From Stomorhina lunata (Eukaryota > Arthropoda > Insecta > Diptera > Rhiniidae): 64,000 nucleotides of DNA. Under the pieces are notes generated by a model that had not been told where the DNA came from, did not search any database, and saw only the letters and a list, made by a program, of their open reading frames with translations. Below, piece after piece: positions 58,830 to 64,000 of the stretch (position 1 is its first letter; each line of letters starts with the position of its first letter). The stretch covers positions 82,708,759-82,772,758 of the forward strand of contig OW121743.1 of assembly GCA_933228675.1 (NCBI GenBank), in the 5' to 3' direction. The position numbers and the translations under genes are program-made.

Positions 58830-59330
58830 GGGCAAAATCGGTTCACATATAGAGCTCTTAAATAACCATTAGGCAGCATATGGAATTTCATCGAAATCGG
58901 TTAACATTTAACCATAGCTCCCATATAAAACACTTACAGAAACAGCCTAAATTTCACTTAATACACTTAAATGCCAATAATAATGATAAAGTGTACTAGC
59001 TATGTCCACTAAATTTAGCACAAGAAAGGCGAATGTATATACCAGCTAGTGTGCCAAATTCTGTTACAATCGGTCAACATTTGACCATAGCTCCTATACG
59101 AAAAACTTACGGAAACACAAAAATACAAAAAAGGGGGTCTATGTCCGTCAGATAATAGCTCGATAGCGCCATAACGAGAGGAGCTAGAGGGACAAAATTT
59201 TACAAAAATATTTTTCATATATCGAAAAAGGTTTGTATTGAAATCGGTTTAGTTATAGCTCCCATATAACCCTGCCACGGGAATCGCATTAATGCTGATA
59301 AATTTAATACAATTATAATAACAATGAGGA
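58830..59330 (+). repeat. Dispersed repeat family beta, copy 2
   Basis: This matches blocks of 11500-12330 (ATACCAGCTAGTGTGCCAAA, TTACAATCGGTCAACATTTG, ATTAATGCTGATAAATTTAA). The blocks are ordered differently around 59255-59300, suggesting rearrangement or two overlapping copies. The 67-codon minus frame at 59015-59218 is repeat read-through. Confidence 0.6.
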
Positions 59331-59339
59331 CTTAATTTA

Positions 59340-60000
59340 GATCAGAGAAATTTTATTAATTCAAAAAAGAGCTTTATTAATTTTGTTTGAAATTAGACCA
59401 CCTCTTGCGGTACTTGTCTTGCATCCTCATCTTTCAACTATTTTTCATTTTGATGTACAATGCGGAATTTTCAGCAGAATTTTATGAAATTCGGCACACT
59501 CCTATAAATTGATCCAGAAGAGTGGTCTACTAATTTTGGTGTAAATCAGTTGACTTCTTGGGTGCCTGCCTTGGACCCCCATTTTTCATCAATATATGTT
59601 TCAATGTATAACCCGCAATTTTCATCAAAATTTGAAAAAATTCGGCACACTTCTATTAATTAATCCAAGAAAGAGTTATACTAATTTTGGTTCAGATCCT
59701 TTGACTCTTTGAGGTACCTGCCTTGGATCCCCATTTATCACCTATTATTATTCTGAATATATAACCCGCAGTTCTCATTAGAGTGTGAACAAAATTTGGC
59801 ACATGTCTTTAAGTTTATCCAACAAAGAGCTCAAAAACAAATTTGGTTTTAATCCGTCCACTCCTTGGGGTACCAGCTTCGGATCCCCATTTTTCACTTA
59901 TTTTTTGTCTCAATTCTTAACATAATTTGATGAAATTCGGCACACATCTATTGGTTGACCTGAAAAAGAGCTCTACTAATCCGTGGACTTTTACGGGACT
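59340..60000 (+). repeat. ~155-bp tandem repeat, about four units
   Basis: The block CTTGGGGTACCAGCTTCGGA and its variants recur at about 59403, 59553, 59706 and 59862, each followed by CCCCATTTTTCAC. The companion block AAATTCGGCACAC also recurs. Unit spacing is about 150-157 bp and the units are diverged. Confidence 0.8.
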
Positions 60001-60751
60001 AACACTTAAATTCAATTTGATTAAAAAGTTACGCCTAAACGATTGCAACGCTTTTTGCTTAAATTTTGATTAATAATTTATGTGACCTTTTTCAGAAAAT
60101 TTGGAACTTTGTTCTAGGATCGCTAAATTTCGGAGAATCTTTTTCACTCGATCTAAAGAGAAGACTTTCACCTTTCATATGGTTATGGTGGGAGGACCGA
60201 GCAAAACTGAGTCATGTTAGGTTTTGTCCAAAGAAAAACGAAAACACTGAATTTTGTAGAGCTTTTTTGATTTCCTAATATCTCCTGAACTATATTCGAT
60301 ATTAAGTTATTTTCTTCTGCAAACTAAAACCAAGGTTTTGTGTTATAATTGAATCGACATCAAGATTAAAGCTGTGAAACTGTATTCGATGCATGAGCTA
60401 TTGAGTTTGATGAAAAATTTCACCACTTTTCGTTTTAGAACATTAGGCACATTTCAATACATTTTTTAAAACAAATATTGAAGCTTAATATCTAGACTCT
60501 TCTCTATAGAACTGCATCATAAAATTCTTCAGAAGCGGAAATACTATAGTACTCTCATAGTATTCAGCTCTTTGTTTACGAATGGGAACAGTTTTAATTG
60601 AGACGAGTATAAGAGAACAGTATGACTAAGAATATTTGTAAAGCAATTTTTGTGAAGTTTTTTTACTGTTTCTGTGAAAGTGTGTTTAAAGTGATTAACT
60701 CTAAAGTTAATTAAAACATAACTTGGTAAAACTACATAAAGTGTTTTAATT
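60001..60751. other. Spacer, no gene supported
   Basis: The frames at 60066-60278 (70 codons, plus) and 60544-60813 (89 codons, minus, running into repeat alpha) show no domain. The segment may belong to a dispersed repeat with no second copy here. Confidence 0.4.
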
Positions 60752-60917
60752 GTACCCTTCACCACCGTAGGTGGAAAGGGTATTATAAGTTTGTGCTGAT
60801 GTATGTAACGCATGGAAATATTTGTCTTAGACCCACTTTTTAGTATACCAATAGGCTTAGAATCACTTTCTGAATCGATTTAGCGATGTCCGTCCGTCCG
60901 TCTGGCTGGCTGGACCC

Positions 60918-61831
60918 TAGGGTTGCCAGACAAACATCCTGAAAAAGCTGGACATAAGGGAAAAAAAAGCTTGACAACCCAAAAATTAGCTGGACATTCT
61001 TTAGTAATAAAAAACTAGCTTTAATAATTTGCTTCGATGATTCTTTAAATTTTTGATAAACCGAATTGTGAATACCGCAATTAACAGCAGCGATATCGAG
61101 AGATGCTGCAGCTTAGACATCTGAAACAATTTTCAACAGAATACACATGCTACTCGCGTTTGTCGATGTAATTGATATGATAGTATGCGCATTGCGTGAT
61201 TTTACTGCCGCCTTTTCAAGTATCGAGAAGGAATCTAATAAAATGGGTCTAGTTGCCAACGAATCAAAACCAAACAAGCAGGCAATCCTTAAGAATTGGA
61301 CCACATGTGATCGCTGAGAACTACAGCTACGAGGTTGTAAAAGAATTTGTTTACCTTGGTACCGCCGTCAACATAAATATAGACATAAGTTTCGAAATCA
61401 AATTTGCCAACAGATACTATTTTGGCATAAGCAGAGAGATAAGAAATAAAGCGATCTCGGTAAGGTATTAAACTACGCTCTAAAAAACGCTTATACTACC
61501 CGTGTTATTGCGCACATGGAATTCTAAAATATGCTCGGCCTTTAATCTTAACAGGTTTTTGATATAGGCCATTTAAGTAAATACAATGGGGAAATTTGAT
61601 AGAAGGTAATTTTATTACAAAATGAACATGAGACTTAAGTAAAAAGGAAAAATACACTTTTGCAAAAGTTTTAATTGCGATCTTTTTCATAAAAATAGTT
61701 TTTCTTTAAAAATATTAAAAAAAATTATATTCTTCACCTTTTAGCTGGACAAATATAATTTTAGCTTGACACTGGACAAGCACGAAAAAAGCTGGACAAT
61801 CCAGTCGAATCCAGGCTGACTGGCAACCCTA
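60918..61831. mobile_element. Non-autonomous hAT-like transposon
   Basis: The ends TAGGGTTGCCAG and CTGGCAACCCTA are perfect 12-bp terminal inverted repeats. The 8-bp duplication CTGGACCC flanks the element at 60910-60917 and 61832-61839. An 8-bp target duplication with short inverted repeats is the hallmark of hAT transposons. Subterminal AGCTGGACA motifs repeat near both ends (about 60949, 61000, 61744, 61789). Length is 914 bp with no hAT transposase; the interior holds a reverse-transcriptase relic instead. Confidence 0.9.
61090..61540 (+). pseudogene. LINE reverse-transcriptase fragment carried inside the hAT-like element
   Basis: The translation reads LLAFVDVIDMIVCALRDFTA then AFSSIEKESNKMGLVANESK (about 61148-61272). 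This corresponds to the reverse-transcriptase active-site region with FADD decayed to FVDV. A different frame continues VVKEFVYLGTAVN and SREIRNKAIS (about 61336-61460), then LKTLILPVLL near 61475-61510 in yet another frame. These are the motif C-to-thumb segments of an insect LINE reverse transcriptase, possibly RTE- or CR1/Jockey-like. The fragment has at least two frameshifts and is clearly dead. Confidence 0.72.
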
Positions 61832-62489
61832 CTGGACCCCCATGTAAACCTTGTAATCAAACTACAGGTCGCAATTCTAAAGATAATTTGATGAAATTTG
61901 GCACACATAATTTTTTTGATAATGGGACTATGGCTGTTGAAATTCGTCAAAATCGGTCCATTATTTATGGTACCTCCCATAGGTCCCACTTCCCGGAATT
62001 GATATATTGGCCACAAATATCAATATTTTTCCATGAAATTTAAATCAAATACTGCTTATGTAAACTAAAATCACTGTACCAAATTTGGTTAAAATCGGTC
62101 CACATTTGACCATAGCTCCCATACAAACTTTTCTTTAAAAACGCACTAAATGAGACAAAAATCACTAAAACGCTCGTAAATCTGAAGATAATGGGAATTT
62201 TAAGTTTATTTTTTGCATACATAATTTTTTTAACAACTGTAATCAATTTGCCTTATTTCGAGATAATCGGTCCACATTTGACCCTAGCTCTCTTATAAGT
62301 CCAAATGTCGGAAGCAGCTTAAATATATAAGTTTTGAGAAAATGTTTGTATGATATCAAAATTTAGCAAATATATGTCTTTATACAGAAAAAATAACACT
62401 TTTGACCTTAATGGTGAAGGGTATCGTATGGTCGGGCTTGACCGACTATAGCACTTTCTTACTTGTTTTGTTTTCGGTTGTATGCAAAA

Positions 62490-63120
62490 AGAATTTTTTT
62501 CACGTTTTTAAAGAAAAAACGTAACAGTATTTTGTTATCCTTAGGTTGGCCCCTAATTTCGTTCAGTTATTTTCCGTATTTTCATTAGGATGGAATAAAA
62601 ATTTAAAATTTTATTCTTTAAAGTCGAATATCTCTAAAACCATAAGAGATAGGATATGCACGTTGTTACGTGACTTATGAGTCTAAGGTGTCCTACTCTG
62701 TGGGCCGATTGTACAGCCCCATTTATGGCAATTTACTAGCAATTCTGATAGAATTTTATATGTAAAAATTTTGAGTATTTTCATTAAAATATAAAAAGTG
62801 TTCTATGGGCGGATGGGGGTCTACAAAGGTTTATATAAGCCAAAAGAAAACACTTTCGACTATCTTTGAATAGTTTCAGTTTTTATTCCTCTTTCGTCCT
62901 TTAAAAGTTATACACTATTAAACTTCAAATTTAAAGAATTTATGGTGGTTTCTTCGCCTTTGGCAGCATGCCACGCCTACTATTGCGAATTTTTTCACAA
63001 CATTTTTTGGTGACCTTAGTTTTGATATGTTTTCGTTCTTATGGCATACAAATTTTAATAATCTATGTCTAAAAATATAGGTTTTGGCCAATGAAAATTG
63101 ATTTGACCCACTGTGGGACG
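62490..63120 (+). repeat. Dispersed repeat family delta, third locus
   Basis: The left part (TATTTTCCGTATTTTCATTA and AACCATAAGAGATA) matches 38915-39010. The right part (TTTTGAGTATTTTCATTAAA and ATATAGGTTTTGGCCAATGA) matches 40455-40725. The middle section and the 131-bp tandem units are missing. Confidence 0.65.
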
Positions 63121-63164
63121 GCATGCTACTGTTGAAGGCTTATCGCTGATGGAGGATGCTTTGG

Positions 63165-63295
63165 TAATTAATAATTTTAAAGGAAATTTATAATTATAGA
63201 AATTGATGTTGGAGTTACTGGGGCTCGAACCCAGGCTGAATACTATATATTATGCATAGTAGTCGGCGTGACAACCAACTGTCTATAGCACCCAT
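63165..63295 (-). mobile_element. tRNA-derived SINE family A, copy 2
   Basis: On the minus strand the head GGTGCTATAGACAGTTGGTT is followed by a B box GGTTCGAGCCC (complement of 63221-63231), then CAACATCAATTTCTATAATT. It matches the plus-strand copy at 34326-34455 over the head and roughly 45 bases of tail. Confidence 0.73.
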
Positions 63296-64000
63296 CGGAT
63301 TGTAAAATTTCAACAGTTTAGTTAGATTTTTTTCAGATTATAGGGTTAAAAGTATTCGTTTACCTGTTTTTACTATATATTTCTAATATACTCGAATATG
63401 TGTTATAAATTTCTCACTTATGTACATCTAGACTTTATTTATGGAGATAAAATTTAGTTTTTGTTTTTTTTTCTTTTATTTCAAATATTTAAGTTTCTTT
63501 TTTTATTTGTAATTTCTGATACTGAAACGAGTTTTGTGTTGTATTGTTTAGTTTTTTTTTTTGTTTTTTATAAAATATTTTGTATTTACAACAATTTTTT
63601 GATCTATTCGATACTTCTGATAAATGTTTATATTTTCGAAAAAAAAAAAATAATATGAAAAATATCTGAAATATTATTGATATAAATAAGAGAAGCAATT
63701 TGTTGAAATTACTTTTTTGTTTCAGAGTAAAGTGTTGGAAGGATAGACAGACAGACCGACCCTTTGCTCCAACTCTAAAAATAACATCCCCAGCCAAATT
63801 TTAAAATAACATTTGAAATTATATTTCGAAATTTCAAAACTACCCCCCAGAAACGCAGGTGTGATGTTGACAATACCCAAATCATAATTCATCTCGATTT
63901 TGTTTTTTTTTCTATCCGTATCTAGTTCTTTTGTAATTTTGAATGCTTTTTGCTATTTTTAGGTTTTGCAATATTTTCTCTATTATTTTGTATAAATTGT
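63296..64000. other. AT-rich spacer with a possible repeat end
   Basis: The T-rich stretch 63450-63600 gives low-complexity frames only. GACAGACAGACCGACC at about 63744-63760 with following sequence resembles a dispersed-repeat terminus, but no second copy is present here. Confidence 0.4.

Larger units (their letters stand above)
60752..62468 (-). repeat. Dispersed repeat family alpha, copy 3, split by a hAT-like element
   Basis: In inverted orientation, the family right end (ACCCTTCACCACCGTAGGTG) lies at 60754 and the left end (CTATAGCACTTTCTTACTTG) finishes near 62468. The block CTGGCTGGACC is interrupted at 60917 and resumes at 61832 with CTGGACCCCCATGTAAAC. Removing the insert restores the sequence seen in copy 1 near 30170-30200. 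The two minus frames at 61741-62016 and 62040-62246 are read-through. Confidence 0.82.

Noticed and set aside
61253..61471. 72-codon frame as a separate gene
   Set aside because: It is part of the frameshifted reverse-transcriptase relic inside the hAT-like element.

Overview
This is AT-rich, repeat-dominated eukaryotic DNA. It has no operons, ribosome binding sites or long host genes. The mobile elements are an R1-clade LINE, an ITmD37E (DD37E) transposon, a DD41D-type transposase, mariner relics, a hAT-like element, tRNA-derived SINEs and fold-back elements built from tandem repeats. With very long simple satellites, this set suggests an insect and most likely a higher fly (Diptera, perhaps calyptrate). 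The species is inferred only, and no marker gene is present. The setting looks like heterochromatin or the inside of a very large intron.

Layout. 1-9268: a 12-bp satellite grades into a pure (ATGTCT)n array. That array is split by an almost complete R1-clade non-LTR retrotransposon on the minus strand (2515-7396), and the pure array resumes for 1.87 kb. 9269-16900: AT-rich spacer with decayed transposase fragments and two perfect hairpins. 16905-25046: 31-bp satellite, 29-bp satellite, about 114-bp satellite, second 31-bp satellite. 27331-28305: the 114-bp satellite again, inverted. 28310-34460: DD41D transposase pseudogene, dispersed repeats, two small palindromic MITEs (one nested in a dying mariner) and two SINE families. 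35030-35947: a full-length palindromic fold-back element made of 21-bp repeats. 36839-37241: the only stretch that looks like a host exon. 37381-40920: DD37E copy 1, dispersed repeats, SINE. 41890-47800: two more 31-bp satellites. 48425-52975: 12-bp satellite, inverted relative to the one at 1.5 kb. 52985-55060: degenerate satellite. 56285-64000: DD37E copy 2 nested in a dispersed repeat, medium-length tandem repeats, a hAT-like element nested in another dispersed repeat, and a SINE.

Two themes connect the window. First, four separate satellites share a 31-bp period and the palindromic core TTTTCTATAGAAAA, although the rest of each unit differs. Related arrays have 29-bp and 21-bp units, so the periods of 21 and 31 bp lie close to two and three turns of B-DNA. 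Several of these arrays reverse orientation internally, as fold-back elements do. Second, the R1-clade element sits exactly inside the simple hexamer satellite. This recalls the site-specific R1-clade lineages that target rDNA, telomeric or microsatellite repeats. The only essentially intact protein-coding gene is ORF1 of that retrotransposon; every other coding stretch is a broken transposon gene or one short candidate exon.
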